DNA of 15,539 bases from JBKJUK01 sp046590705 (GTDB taxonomy: Bacteria; Acidobacteriota; Thermoanaerobaculia; Gp7-AA8): positions 1 to 15,539 of the forward strand of contig JBKJUK010000114.1 of assembly GCA_046590705.1 (NCBI GenBank). The letters run 5' to 3'. The notes beneath the pieces were generated by a model. The model was not told where the DNA came from, did no database searches, and saw nothing but the letters and a program-made list of their open reading frames with translations. Position 1 is the first letter of the stretch; each line of letters begins with the position of its first letter. Made by a program: the position numbers and the translations under genes. Below are positions 1 through 7,769 of the stretch, piece after piece.

Positions 1-620
1 GCAAAAATAGCGATCTGCGAGCAGGCCAGCGCAACGACGGGCAGAACGAGATGTGAGATCCGATCCCACAACCTGTCAATTGGCTGCAGTGTCGAATACT
101 CGTCAGACTGCATCCCCATCAGCGGAAAGATCTGCAATCGGACCGCGAGGAAATGAATGAGCAGGAGAGCCACCCAAAAGGCCGGCAGCGAATAGAGAAC
201 GAAGTAAAGGCTCCTACTGCCGCGATCGAACAGTGAGTGTCGCCGAGATGCCGAGACGACCCCCGAAGGAATGGCGATAAATAGAGCGATCAGCAGCGCC
301 ACTGAATTCAGCAGTGCCGAGGCCGGAAGTTTGTCAGCGATTTTCTCAGCGACCTCTCGCCGATCGACCAGCGACTGGCCCAGGTCGCCACGCAGCAGCC
401 TGCTCAGCCATCGAACGTATTGAATATGGATTGGTTTGTCGAGGTCGAACTCTGCGCGAATCGCCTGGATAGCTGCGGCATCAGCATCGACTCCTGATCC
501 CCGATACATGAAGTCCACAGGATCTCCCGGGACAGCGTGAATCAGCGCGAACGTCGCGACGGTGATCCCGACAAAGGTCAGTGCGGCGTAAAGAAGACGC
601 CGACGGATGTAGGAAAGCAT
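1..620 (-). CDS. DppB/OppB-type ABC transporter permease, 3' end cut by window edge
   Basis: About 206 codons are visible from an ATG at 620, reading leftwards off the window. The start MLSYIRRRLLYAAL leads into a first membrane helix (about residues 9-30), followed by the PGDP and RGDLGQSL motifs (residues 31-34 and 77-84) that are typical of the N-terminal periplasmic loop of peptide/nickel permeases. Further helices lie at about 100-122 and 136-160, with another starting near 190. The family is usually about 310-340 residues, so roughly a third is missing, including the cytoplasmic EAA loop that contacts the ATPase. It should form half of the membrane channel of an oligopeptide-type importer. 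It starts 10 bases after the stop of the binding-protein gene on the same strand, so the two are one operon. The partner DppC-type permease and the ATPases would lie beyond the left edge. The Shine-Dalgarno is weak, consistent with translational coupling. The peptide substrate is inferred from family only. Confidence 0.9.
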   Translation of the reverse strand, partial: MLSYIRRRLLYAALTFVGITVATFALIHAVPGDPVDFMYRGSGVDADAAAIQAIRAEFDLDKPIHIQYVRWLSRLLRGDLGQSLVDRREVAEKIADKLPASALLNSVALLIALFIAIPSGVVSASRRHSLFDRGSRSLYFVLYSLPAFWVALLLIHFLAVRLQIFPLMGMQSDEYSTLQPIDRLWDRISHLVLPVVALACSQIAIF

Positions 621-630
621 GTGTTCTACG

Positions 631-2295
631 CTAAGGTTTCGGAGTCGCCACAGATCCTGTCTGCTGGTTGCTGATCCACCAGCTCAACGGTCCCGGATTC
701 CACGAAAACAGACCAAGTCCCTTCGCTTCCTTCACATCTCGAAGTCGTTTGCTGACGGCCCACTTGATGGAGGGCTGAATCGTCCATATGAAGGGAACAT
801 CCTCGGCCAGACGAGCGTGTAGTTGATGAAAGATTTCGATTCGCTTTGCCGGATCGAGTTCGGCCCTGACCTGGTCGAGCATCTGATCCACCTCGGGATT
901 CGAGTACTGAACGATGTTGAATCCATTTGGTGGATGCTGGCTGGAGTGGAACAGATCGAAGACGTCCGGATCAGGAGTCAGATTCCAGGCGAGGAATGCC
1001 GCCTGCATCTTGCCTTTCTGAACGCGGTCGAAGAACGTGGCGCCGTCGACTGATCGAAGATCCATCTGTACGCCGATACTCTTCAGCGCGTTCTGAAAAA
1101 TCTGCGCCTGATCAGCAGAAGTCTTGTTCCCCGATGAGAGCAGCATCTCGAAACGAAACGGCTTACCGTTGCGATCGAGAAAGCCGTCGCTGTCGGTGTC
1201 ACGCCACCCGGCCTGCTCGAACAGTTGTCGCGCAGCGGTCAGATCGTACTCGATCGCGGGAACGTCAGGATTGAAGGCAGTCTGATCGGGAGTAAACGGG
1301 CCGGTCATGATGCGCGCTGTGCCGTGATAGAGGTTGTTGATGATCGCACGCCGATCCAGGCACATCGCCAGCGCCCTGCGTACACGCCGGTCAGACAGCA
1401 GCGGGTCCTTGTTGTTGAGCGGAATGAAGTTGTAGCTGAGCAGATAGAAGCGCCGGAACTCGATACTCTTCTGCGTCTGCGGGTTGTCTTTCTCGAGCTT
1501 CCAGGTGTCAGAAGTGACTCGAGTTTCGTCGAGCTCGCCGGTCTTCAACGCATTCCAGGCGACGGTATCCGCATCAACCAGCTTGAAGATGACCGATTTG
1601 ATGAGGGGCTTGCGGCCGCGGTAGTCATCGCGGCGCTCGAGAACGATCTGCTTCCCAGCCTCGCGCCTGACCATGCGGTACGGTCCGTTCCCCACCACCT
1701 CGTTTTGAAAATCCTTGTCGAAGTTTCCTTTGGAGTAGACCTTTTCCGGCAGCACGGCGATGTTGAATGCCGCGAGCTGTGAAGCTCTGGCTTTATTGAA
1801 GGCGATCTGAGCGGTGTGAGAGTCGATAGCCTTTGTCTGCGTCGTATCCAGGCCTTCGAATAGTCCGGCCAGCTGTGCCGATTTGGCCGTCGGATCAACA
1901 ATTGTCTTTACCGTGTAAACCAGATCGGCCGCAGTGACCGCGGTTCCGTCGGAGAAAGTAGCTGTGGGATCGAGCTTGAAGGTATAGGTTTTTCCGTCTG
2001 GAGAGATCTGCCATTCGCGCGCGATTCCTGGAACGAGTTGCAGATTCTCGTCGTACCCGATCAGCGGATCATACAGATAGCTCAGAACATCCTTCTCCGG
2101 AGTCGTGGTGTGGCGGAAGAAGTTGAGCGTATTGACGTCGCTTTCCATACGACGCAGTACTGTTCCACCTTCCTGAGGCGTGGAATCGATCGCGGCCGAA
2201 GCGTCGGCGGTCTGCGTTACGCGCTTCTCGGTGCGCGTACAGGCGATCTGAGTTGACAGAGCGATCGCGAGAAGAACCGGTACAGCTTTCCTCAT
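631..2295 (-). CDS. Family 5 extracellular solute-binding lipoprotein (oligopeptide type)
   Basis: This is the substrate-capturing component of a peptide/nickel-type ABC importer, SBP_bac_5 family, 554 residues from the preferred start. The frame stays open to a TTG at 2322, but the ATG at 2295 has a GGGGGA ribosome-binding site just upstream and gives a clean signal peptide (MRKAVPVLLAIALSTQIAC). Cys19 is a probable lipidation site, although Gln at -3 is not the usual lipobox residue. Family landmarks follow in order: a GGTVLRR opening of the mature domain, a YDPLIGYDENLQLVPGIA segment, TYTFKL, FSDGTAVTAADLVYTV, GNGPYRM, VRRALAMCLDRRAI and a late DPDVFDLFHSS segment. The DTDSDGFLDRNG stretch is a common insertion in this family, not a separate calcium site. 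The permease gene follows after 10 bases. The ligand cannot be told from sequence. It is clearly different from the binding domain fused to the chemoreceptor at the other end of the window. Confidence 0.92.
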   Translation of the reverse strand: MRKAVPVLLAIALSTQIACTRTEKRVTQTADASAAIDSTPQEGGTVLRRMESDVNTLNFFRHTTTPEKDVLSYLYDPLIGYDENLQLVPGIAREWQISPDGKTYTFKLDPTATFSDGTAVTAADLVYTVKTIVDPTAKSAQLAGLFEGLDTTQTKAIDSHTAQIAFNKARASQLAAFNIAVLPEKVYSKGNFDKDFQNEVVGNGPYRMVRREAGKQIVLERRDDYRGRKPLIKSVIFKLVDADTVAWNALKTGELDETRVTSDTWKLEKDNPQTQKSIEFRRFYLLSYNFIPLNNKDPLLSDRRVRRALAMCLDRRAIINNLYHGTARIMTGPFTPDQTAFNPDVPAIEYDLTAARQLFEQAGWRDTDSDGFLDRNGKPFRFEMLLSSGNKTSADQAQIFQNALKSIGVQMDLRSVDGATFFDRVQKGKMQAAFLAWNLTPDPDVFDLFHSSQHPPNGFNIVQYSNPEVDQMLDQVRAELDPAKRIEIFHQLHARLAEDVPFIWTIQPSIKWAVSKRLRDVKEAKGLGLFSWNPGPLSWWISNQQTGSVATPKP

Positions 2296-2336
2296 CTTTC
2301 CCCCAGTGACCAGCCGAATCAATTAACGGACGATCC

Positions 2337-2342
2337 ATTATA
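2337..2342 (-). promoter_or_regulatory. Candidate -10 element for the binding-protein/permease operon
   Basis: The minus strand carries an exact TATAAT here, in the short gap between the beta-propeller gene and the binding-protein gene. It would start transcription about 35 bases upstream of the ATG at 2295. No convincing -35 hexamer is seen at 16-18 bases, so it may be a chance match or an activator-dependent promoter. Confidence 0.35.
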
Positions 2343-2377
2343 GACACTGAAACTGCAGGCCGTCCTGCTGATAGAGA

Positions 2378-4528
2378 TCACTGCGCCGCAGACAGGTCAA
2401 TACTCCTGGTCACCACATTGAACGATTGATCGACGGCCCGCACGATCACGAAGCGATTAGCCAGCGCAGAGGCAGGAATTCGGAACTGCTCCTGAGGCGA
2501 ATCAGCAATTCCGTCCACCGGAGTGATTCGCAGCCACTTGTCCGCGTCGACCGAGTACTCGACGCGCAGGATAGCTGAGGCCTGATCTGAGACGGTGACC
2601 AGCGCGTCTGAGTTCGAGCGCGTATAAGTGACCATCGGGCTGCTGTTGTCCACCAGAAACTCGACGTCCTGCCTCGTACCCTTCAGTGGAATGTCAGGAT
2701 TATCACCGGAATCGCTCGCGGTCAGAAGCAGCTCGTACATGCCGTCAGGAAGGCGGCTGGTGTCGAAGTTCAGCTGGGTCTCCTCGATGTTCTCACGCAG
2801 GCGTAGCCACTTTGTATCGCCCTTTCGCCGAAACTGCAGCAGGTATCGCAGGGCATCGTTGTTCTCGTCCCGCGCTTTCCACGTCACCGTGCGAAAGCCT
2901 TTACGAAACATGCGCTTACCCCCGTCGCTGCGATCTCTCGGAGCATCCAGAGAAGCGAAAATGCCGAATTCATCTGGATTGGTGGCCTCGACGACCTGCG
3001 GGCTGGCAGGGAAAGCGGTACTCACGAAGATCACGCCTGGTTCAGCGACCGTGAGTGAGTCGATGACCGGAGCAACGTTCCTGTTGAGGAACCAGACCCC
3101 CACGCTTTCCACCAGTGCATCTGCCGATGCCTTCACCAGATTCAACTTCCACTGTAGATAGCGTGCGGAAGGAATCGTCAGATCACCCTGTAATGCCGCT
3201 TGGGGCTGCCATTCGCTCCAGTTTTCATCGGGGACGTTCGTGTTCCCTGACCGGACGCTGAAGCGTAGCCCCTGACCGAGATTCTTCCCTTCGACCTTGA
3301 AGAATCCGAATGAAGAGAAGCGTTCGGTGTCCTTCACCGGGGAGCGAAACTCTGCTGTCCGCACGCCGGCCGTGGTCAAGCGGTAAACCCCACCGCTGTT
3401 GGTCGTAGTGACAATCGTTGCTCCCCTCTGCACGGCAACGGATACGAGTTGTTTTTCTGCGACCGTAGCAGCGAGCGAAATGTCGTTGTCTGCGTACTGA
3501 TAGATGCGGCCCAGCGGTCCGGTGGCCAGGTAGAGAGAGCCACCAGGCCCGCCGCTGATGGCATACAACACCTCTTTGTCGAACTTCCTCACGGTCTCGA
3601 CGTATCCGTCCGCATCGATTCTGTAGAGTTCCGCAGCGCCTGAAGGTGTGATGCCGGCGTCGGTCCCGAACGACACGCTCACTTCAGCAGGCTGGTCCGG
3701 GCTGGGCGCCGCAGTGGTGTCGCCGGAAGAAGGCGCCGCGGTGGCAGTCTTCGGCGCGTCCACCCTCAGTGGAGCACTCGTTGGAAGGACGTTCGTCACG
3801 CCACTGGCCCAGGCCACGCCGGTCGATGGATCCACAAAGATCGCGGCGATCTCGGTGAAGGACGAGTCGTGGATCACACGCCCTCTTCCGCTGGAGTCCA
3901 CTTCATAAATTCTACCGGAGCCCGATCCGCCCAGCAGTAGTGAGTTGTTCCCGCGAACTGCCATGCTCCGAATATGCACCTCGGTCGCGTCGTACCAGAT
4001 CTTGCCCTCTCCTTTCGCCGAAACCTTGAAGACCTTGCCTTCGATGCCTGTCGCGACGTAGAGGCTACCGTCCACGGCGTTGGTCATGGCCCAGATGTAA
4101 GCTTGCTTCGGATCGAAGAAGACAGATGAAGCGCCCGACTCGGTGTCGACTTTATAGACTCTGCCGTTGGGCGATGTCGCAACGAGAAGCGAACCGTTGT
4201 TGATCGTCACTGCGTAAACCTCTGGTTCCGCCGCCGTGAAGAGCAACTTCAGTTCACGCCCCCGGAGGCGATAGACCTTTCCTTCGTTTCCTGTCCCAAA
4301 GAAGTAAGCATCCTTCGAGGAAGTTTGACTCAGGACGAATGGGTCACTGAAGGTCGCCAGTTTCTCCACCGTTGGAGACGCCTGAAGTTCACCACGCGAG
4401 GTGATTGCGAATCCTTCGCTTTCACCCGCAATAAATTCCTCAGGAGTACTCACACGCCATTGCTGCGGCTGGACGGCGAAGAGGTCGAAACTCAAAAGAC
4501 ACAGAACTACCGAGGAGAACAGCCGCAT
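2378..4528 (-). CDS. Secreted beta-propeller protein with C-terminal beta-sandwich domains, function unknown
   Basis: About 716 residues from the ATG at 4528, which has AGGGG nine bases upstream. A second ATG at 4546 adds six residues and has no better site. The N terminus (MRLFSSVVLCLLSFDLFA) is a signal peptide. Residues about 60-390 (numbered from the upstream ATG) contain repeated blade signatures of the form GTG-x-x-G-(K/R)-(V/I)-Y-(R/K): GNEGKVYRL, PNGRVYKV, IEGKVFKV, GSGRIYEV, PLGRIYQY and NSGGVYRL, so a six- or seven-bladed propeller is likely. An Ala/Pro/Thr-rich insert at about 255-300 interrupts the propeller before an AAELYRIDADG blade. Residues about 400-490 (ENWSEWQPQ, ARYLQWKLNL) resemble a carbohydrate-binding-type jelly roll, and about 540-720 look like Ig/FnIII-like sandwiches (WKARDENNDALRYLLQ, LPDGMYELLLTASD). 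No catalytic motif is visible. It lies 155 bases downstream of the S55 gene on the same strand. A role in the cell envelope or in binding a surface polymer is only a guess. Confidence 0.75.
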   Translation of the reverse strand: MRLFSSVVLCLLSFDLFAVQPQQWRVSTPEEFIAGESEGFAITSRGELQASPTVEKLATFSDPFVLSQTSSKDAYFFGTGNEGKVYRLRGRELKLLFTAAEPEVYAVTINNGSLLVATSPNGRVYKVDTESGASSVFFDPKQAYIWAMTNAVDGSLYVATGIEGKVFKVSAKGEGKIWYDATEVHIRSMAVRGNNSLLLGGSGSGRIYEVDSSGRGRVIHDSSFTEIAAIFVDPSTGVAWASGVTNVLPTSAPLRVDAPKTATAAPSSGDTTAAPSPDQPAEVSVSFGTDAGITPSGAAELYRIDADGYVETVRKFDKEVLYAISGGPGGSLYLATGPLGRIYQYADNDISLAATVAEKQLVSVAVQRGATIVTTTNSGGVYRLTTAGVRTAEFRSPVKDTERFSSFGFFKVEGKNLGQGLRFSVRSGNTNVPDENWSEWQPQAALQGDLTIPSARYLQWKLNLVKASADALVESVGVWFLNRNVAPVIDSLTVAEPGVIFVSTAFPASPQVVEATNPDEFGIFASLDAPRDRSDGGKRMFRKGFRTVTWKARDENNDALRYLLQFRRKGDTKWLRLRENIEETQLNFDTSRLPDGMYELLLTASDSGDNPDIPLKGTRQDVEFLVDNSSPMVTYTRSNSDALVTVSDQASAILRVEYSVDADKWLRITPVDGIADSPQEQFRIPASALANRFVIVRAVDQSFNVVTRSIDLSAAQ

Positions 4529-4683
4529 CACCACACGCCCCTGCATTTAGATTCAAGTCGCCGACTGGTCACTGAGCGCAAGCAGCCCGACTCGATCGGA
4601 GGTAGTTTAGCCTGTGCTCGAGACTGAGCCTTAGGATTCTAGCCCGCATTTCTCGCGCTCCCGTCTCTTGCTGCGGAGAGGGG
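4529..4683. other. Intergenic gap without a recognised element
   Basis: This gap lies between the S55 gene and the propeller gene, which run in the same direction. I see no T-tract terminator and no convincing promoter pair on either strand. Co-transcription of the two genes is possible but not shown. Confidence 0.4.
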
Positions 4684-6477
4684 CTAAAGCTTCGGGCGTA
4701 CCTGCAGATCGAGTTTCATGGCGCCGTCGACAACGTAGGCAAGCTTACGAACGACCTGGCCAGGCGCCCTGTACTTCACGTCGACCTGCGCCCCGTGATT
4801 GCTGTCAGAGCGGATGACCGCCTGCATCGATGGAGGTAGCTCGGGATGATAGATCCCACCTGCCACGGCTCCCTCGGATGCGGCGTACAGTCCAGCGACC
4901 AGCGAAGTAGAAGGATGAAGTCGATCGATCACTGAGATCACCTGAGCCAGCGATCGAGGATCGGGCGGAACCAGCATGAAGTCGAGTTGATTGGTGGCCG
5001 TGCCGCTGCCGACGAAGAGATAGGCCGGTCCCGGCGCTTGATTCTGAGGGATGGTGAGTTCGAAGTTCTCCACGAACGACTCGCCGCGAAATGGTTTCAG
5101 CAGCGCCCGAACCGTGACCTTATCACCGGGGTTGTATTGTCCGTCGCCAGGAGTCGAAAGCGAGGCTTCGATCAGTTTCGCGGTGCGAAGATCGTCCTCA
5201 TGACTGAGAGTGACTGAAACATCTTCGATGACAGCATCGCTGAATTCATTCGACAGCAGGTAGTTCGCCACAAGGGCCAGGTAAGCTGGAATCGCCTGAC
5301 GGGCTTCCTGCCCGGCCCAACCCTCTCGCAAATGGATCGGAGCCTGACCGCGAACTCCGATCGTAGCATCCAGCATCACCGTGCGCTCACCGGCAGCCTT
5401 CTGCGCGCTGGAGACAACTGTATCGCTAACCATCGCCAGAAGTAACGGCAGGAGTTGTGGATGCCGGGCCGCGCGCAGGTTGTACATTTCTTTTCCGCGC
5501 GAGCTCTGCAGGGTCAGCCTCACCGGGACCATATTCGCTTTCTCGCCGACCACGCCCATGATCCCGGCGGCACGATCCTGCCTCAATGTGCCGACTATCT
5601 CCCTGGTATTCGAGAACTTGAAGGAACGGGAAACACTTGGAAGTACCGTCACCACTTCGGAGCGGGCCATCGGAAGGTTAATCTCTCCCATGTCCAGGAA
5701 CGGATGTCCGAAGCCGTAAACTTTGTCGCCATCCACGTAACTCACCGTACCCGACGCCGCGACGGAGAAGTCACCATCGAGTAGAACGGCTGCGATCGCG
5801 TCACCTGGAGCGAACGTTCGCGGCGTGCTCGTAACTGAAGCAGAGGGGGAACTGCTACCGCTGGAGACTGGAAGCAGTCCACTCGCCTCCAGTGCAGGCG
5901 AGAAGCGCTGCATCGTTTCCGCTGCGAAGCTGCCGAATGACACCGGGGTTGCGATTGGAAGCGCGCCCGAACCGCTCGAGGACCTGGCAGGTGTCATCTG
6001 CGCCAGAATTTGTTCGAACAATTTCGCCGGTTCCCGCCGCCCGAGGCTCGAGAGGAAAGTTGCCGATGGGATGCGTGTGCCGACCGCAGCAGCGGCAGGG
6101 CCGCTGCGATCCAGCAGCAGCATTTCCTGAATCGGGGTGATCCCCGCGATCGAGTCTTTCGAAAACTGCCATGAGTACGCCAGGGCGCCAATCACCTTGC
6201 CATCGATGTAAATGGGTGATCCGCTCATTCCGGCGATCACGCCGCTCTTCTTCACGACCGGATGATCCACATGCGCGAGTATGAGGTTCTGTCCGGGGCC
6301 GATATTCTCGAGAACGCCGAGGATTTCTACATCAAATTTCTCGAACTCCGTTCCTTGAAAGACGGTCAGACCGTATCCTTTCATCCCCCGTTTCACGTCT
6401 TTTACCTGCATCACGTCGGCGGCGAGTGCCTGTGTGGAAACAAAGACGAAGAGTGAGATTGCAATCAGCTTTTTCAT
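4684..6477 (-). CDS. SpoIVB-like S55 peptidase domain protein, secreted
   Basis: A 597-residue exported protein. The frame extends to a TTG at 6492, but the ATG at 6477 gives a standard signal peptide (MKKLIAISLFVFVSTQALAA). Numbered from that ATG, the S55 hallmark GVIAGMSGSPIYIDGKVIGAL surrounds Ser85, the expected nucleophile. Asp71 in HVDHPVVKKSG sits about where the SpoIVB aspartate does. The motif YGFGHPFLDMG (His258) and the following INLPMARSEVVTVLPS are also family-like, but they come after the serine, whereas SpoIVB has its GHG histidine before it. The middle (about 150-210) is a Ser/Ala/Pro-rich linker. The last 200 residues resemble an all-beta domain with no known motif. SpoIVB is a sporulation signalling protease in Firmicutes. 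Proteins like this one occur in non-sporulating phyla and their substrates are unknown. It may be a signalling or processing protease, or an inactive scaffold. A 116-base gap separates it from the deacetylase gene upstream. Confidence 0.82.
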   Translation of the reverse strand: MKKLIAISLFVFVSTQALAADVMQVKDVKRGMKGYGLTVFQGTEFEKFDVEILGVLENIGPGQNLILAHVDHPVVKKSGVIAGMSGSPIYIDGKVIGALAYSWQFSKDSIAGITPIQEMLLLDRSGPAAAAVGTRIPSATFLSSLGRREPAKLFEQILAQMTPARSSSGSGALPIATPVSFGSFAAETMQRFSPALEASGLLPVSSGSSSPSASVTSTPRTFAPGDAIAAVLLDGDFSVAASGTVSYVDGDKVYGFGHPFLDMGEINLPMARSEVVTVLPSVSRSFKFSNTREIVGTLRQDRAAGIMGVVGEKANMVPVRLTLQSSRGKEMYNLRAARHPQLLPLLLAMVSDTVVSSAQKAAGERTVMLDATIGVRGQAPIHLREGWAGQEARQAIPAYLALVANYLLSNEFSDAVIEDVSVTLSHEDDLRTAKLIEASLSTPGDGQYNPGDKVTVRALLKPFRGESFVENFELTIPQNQAPGPAYLFVGSGTATNQLDFMLVPPDPRSLAQVISVIDRLHPSTSLVAGLYAASEGAVAGGIYHPELPPSMQAVIRSDSNHGAQVDVKYRAPGQVVRKLAYVVDGAMKLDLQVRPKL

Positions 6478-6593
6478 CGGTAAGTTTCTCAACAGAGCGG
6501 CACGGTGTGTAATTTCGGAGAGCAGGCGCCGAAGTCCAGCCCGCAGTTTCTGCTGGCTACGTGCCCTCCGACGAAACCCTGTGCGAGTTGCGT

Positions 6594-7769
6594 CTACCGT
6601 ACGACTTCGCTTGCTCTCAGAAGTGTGATTCCGGACTGCTTCAGTCGCGGAATATGGTTCTCCAGGACTCGGATCGTGGACGGGTAAAGATGTCCGATTC
6701 CGATCGACACGCCGTCACGGTCTGCAATCTCCACGAGCTTGCGCAGTTGCTCTTCGATTGCCTTCTCAGATGGATCATCGTCGAGAAATACGTCGCGGCT
6801 TGCCGTTGGAATGCCGAGACGCCGCGCCAGACTGGCACCGAGTGAACCGCTGATGGTCTTCGAGTCGATGAAGAAGAGACCTGTAGGTTTAACGACGGAG
6901 AGGACCTGCTTCATCACCCTGCTATCAGCGGTTGCCCGGGAGCCCATATGGTTGTTGACACCGCTGATCCCGGGCAGCTTGCGGAGATTCGAAGAGGTCA
7001 TCTCACGGATCTGTTGATCAGTCATCGACGTAAGAACAGCTTCGCTCCCGGGCGACATTTTCGGGTAGCCGACCGGCTCCATCGGCAGATGACACATGGT
7101 CTCGAAACCACCGGCAGTGAGGAAGGAAGCTGCCTCGGCGGATTGCGGCGCTTCAGGAATGATGGCGAAGGTGATCTCCCTGTCAATTTTCGAGGCGCGA
7201 AGCAGCAAGTCCTTTCTGTAGCCGATGTCATCGAGGATGAGCACGATCCGGCCGCGTCCACCGGGAACTCGAGACGAAGCGGACTTGATACGATCTTCCA
7301 CCACATCCACCGGCTTCTCTGCTGCCGGCGAAACTGCGGGGCGCTGAATCTCCACAAGTTCCCGGCCTGCAGCGCTCGTGACTTCGAGGACGTTTCCCTT
7401 GACGAGAACTTCCGCGTCGCCCGAATTCTTTCTGATTCGTCGAGCGATGGCATCCGGCGATTCCGATGTGGCAACAACGAGGCGCTTGCCACCGTTCCCT
7501 CGAGTCGCTTTCAGGCCGGCCCGGCCAAGGATGGTTGCCACAGGGGACTCGTCGCGCGTCTGTTCAACCACGACATCCTGTAACTCAGCAACGGATGGCA
7601 CGTCCCTTCCGGTGAACTTCTGAAAGGCGAGCCAGGCGCCGAAAGCGAACAACGGAAGCGCCAGAGTGAAGGCGATCAGGCCGAAGGGATTTCCCCTTCG
7701 CCGACCGGACTTACGCGGCGCGGATCTTTGCGGTGGCAGAGGCTTTCGAGGCAGCCCTCGAGACGCCAT
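6594..7769 (-). CDS. Divergent polysaccharide deacetylase family protein (YibQ-like)
   Basis: 391 residues. A basic N-terminal tail (PRKSGRRRG) is followed by one membrane helix at about 29-50, so the rest should face the periplasm. Residues about 60-170 form a variable linker. From about 173 to the end runs the divergent polysaccharide deacetylase domain (Pfam Polysacc_deac_2): IVLILDDIGY (Asp180, Asp181), FAIIPEAP, CHLPMEP (His227), GVNNHMGSRAT (His274), FFIDSKT, SRDVFLDD and GIGH (His360). These conserved Asp and His residues are the likely metal-site residues of the deacetylase-like barrel. Enzymatic activity has not been firmly shown for the family as far as I know. The ATG start shares one base with the stop of the S41 gene (TGATG), so the two are translationally coupled. 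It is the last gene of the rnc/envC-like/ctp-like operon. EnvC and YibQ are also neighbours in E. coli, which supports a role in peptidoglycan metabolism at division. Confidence 0.9.
   Translation of the reverse strand: MASRGLPRKPLPPQRSAPRKSGRRRGNPFGLIAFTLALPLFAFGAWLAFQKFTGRDVPSVAELQDVVVEQTRDESPVATILGRAGLKATRGNGGKRLVVATSESPDAIARRIRKNSGDAEVLVKGNVLEVTSAAGRELVEIQRPAVSPAAEKPVDVVEDRIKSASSRVPGGRGRIVLILDDIGYRKDLLLRASKIDREITFAIIPEAPQSAEAASFLTAGGFETMCHLPMEPVGYPKMSPGSEAVLTSMTDQQIREMTSSNLRKLPGISGVNNHMGSRATADSRVMKQVLSVVKPTGLFFIDSKTISGSLGASLARRLGIPTASRDVFLDDDPSEKAIEEQLRKLVEIADRDGVSIGIGHLYPSTIRVLENHIPRLKQSGITLLRASEVVR

Noticed and set aside
1200..1210. Calcium-binding or dockerin-like loop (DTDSDGFLDRNG) in the binding lipoprotein
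   Set aside because: This Asp-rich loop is a common internal feature of family 5 binding proteins and occurs once, so no separate domain is called.
6505..6687. Plus-strand frame with several cysteines between the S55 and deacetylase genes
   Set aside because: It has no credible start signal, extends antisense into the deacetylase coding region, and the Cys spacing matches no motif I know.
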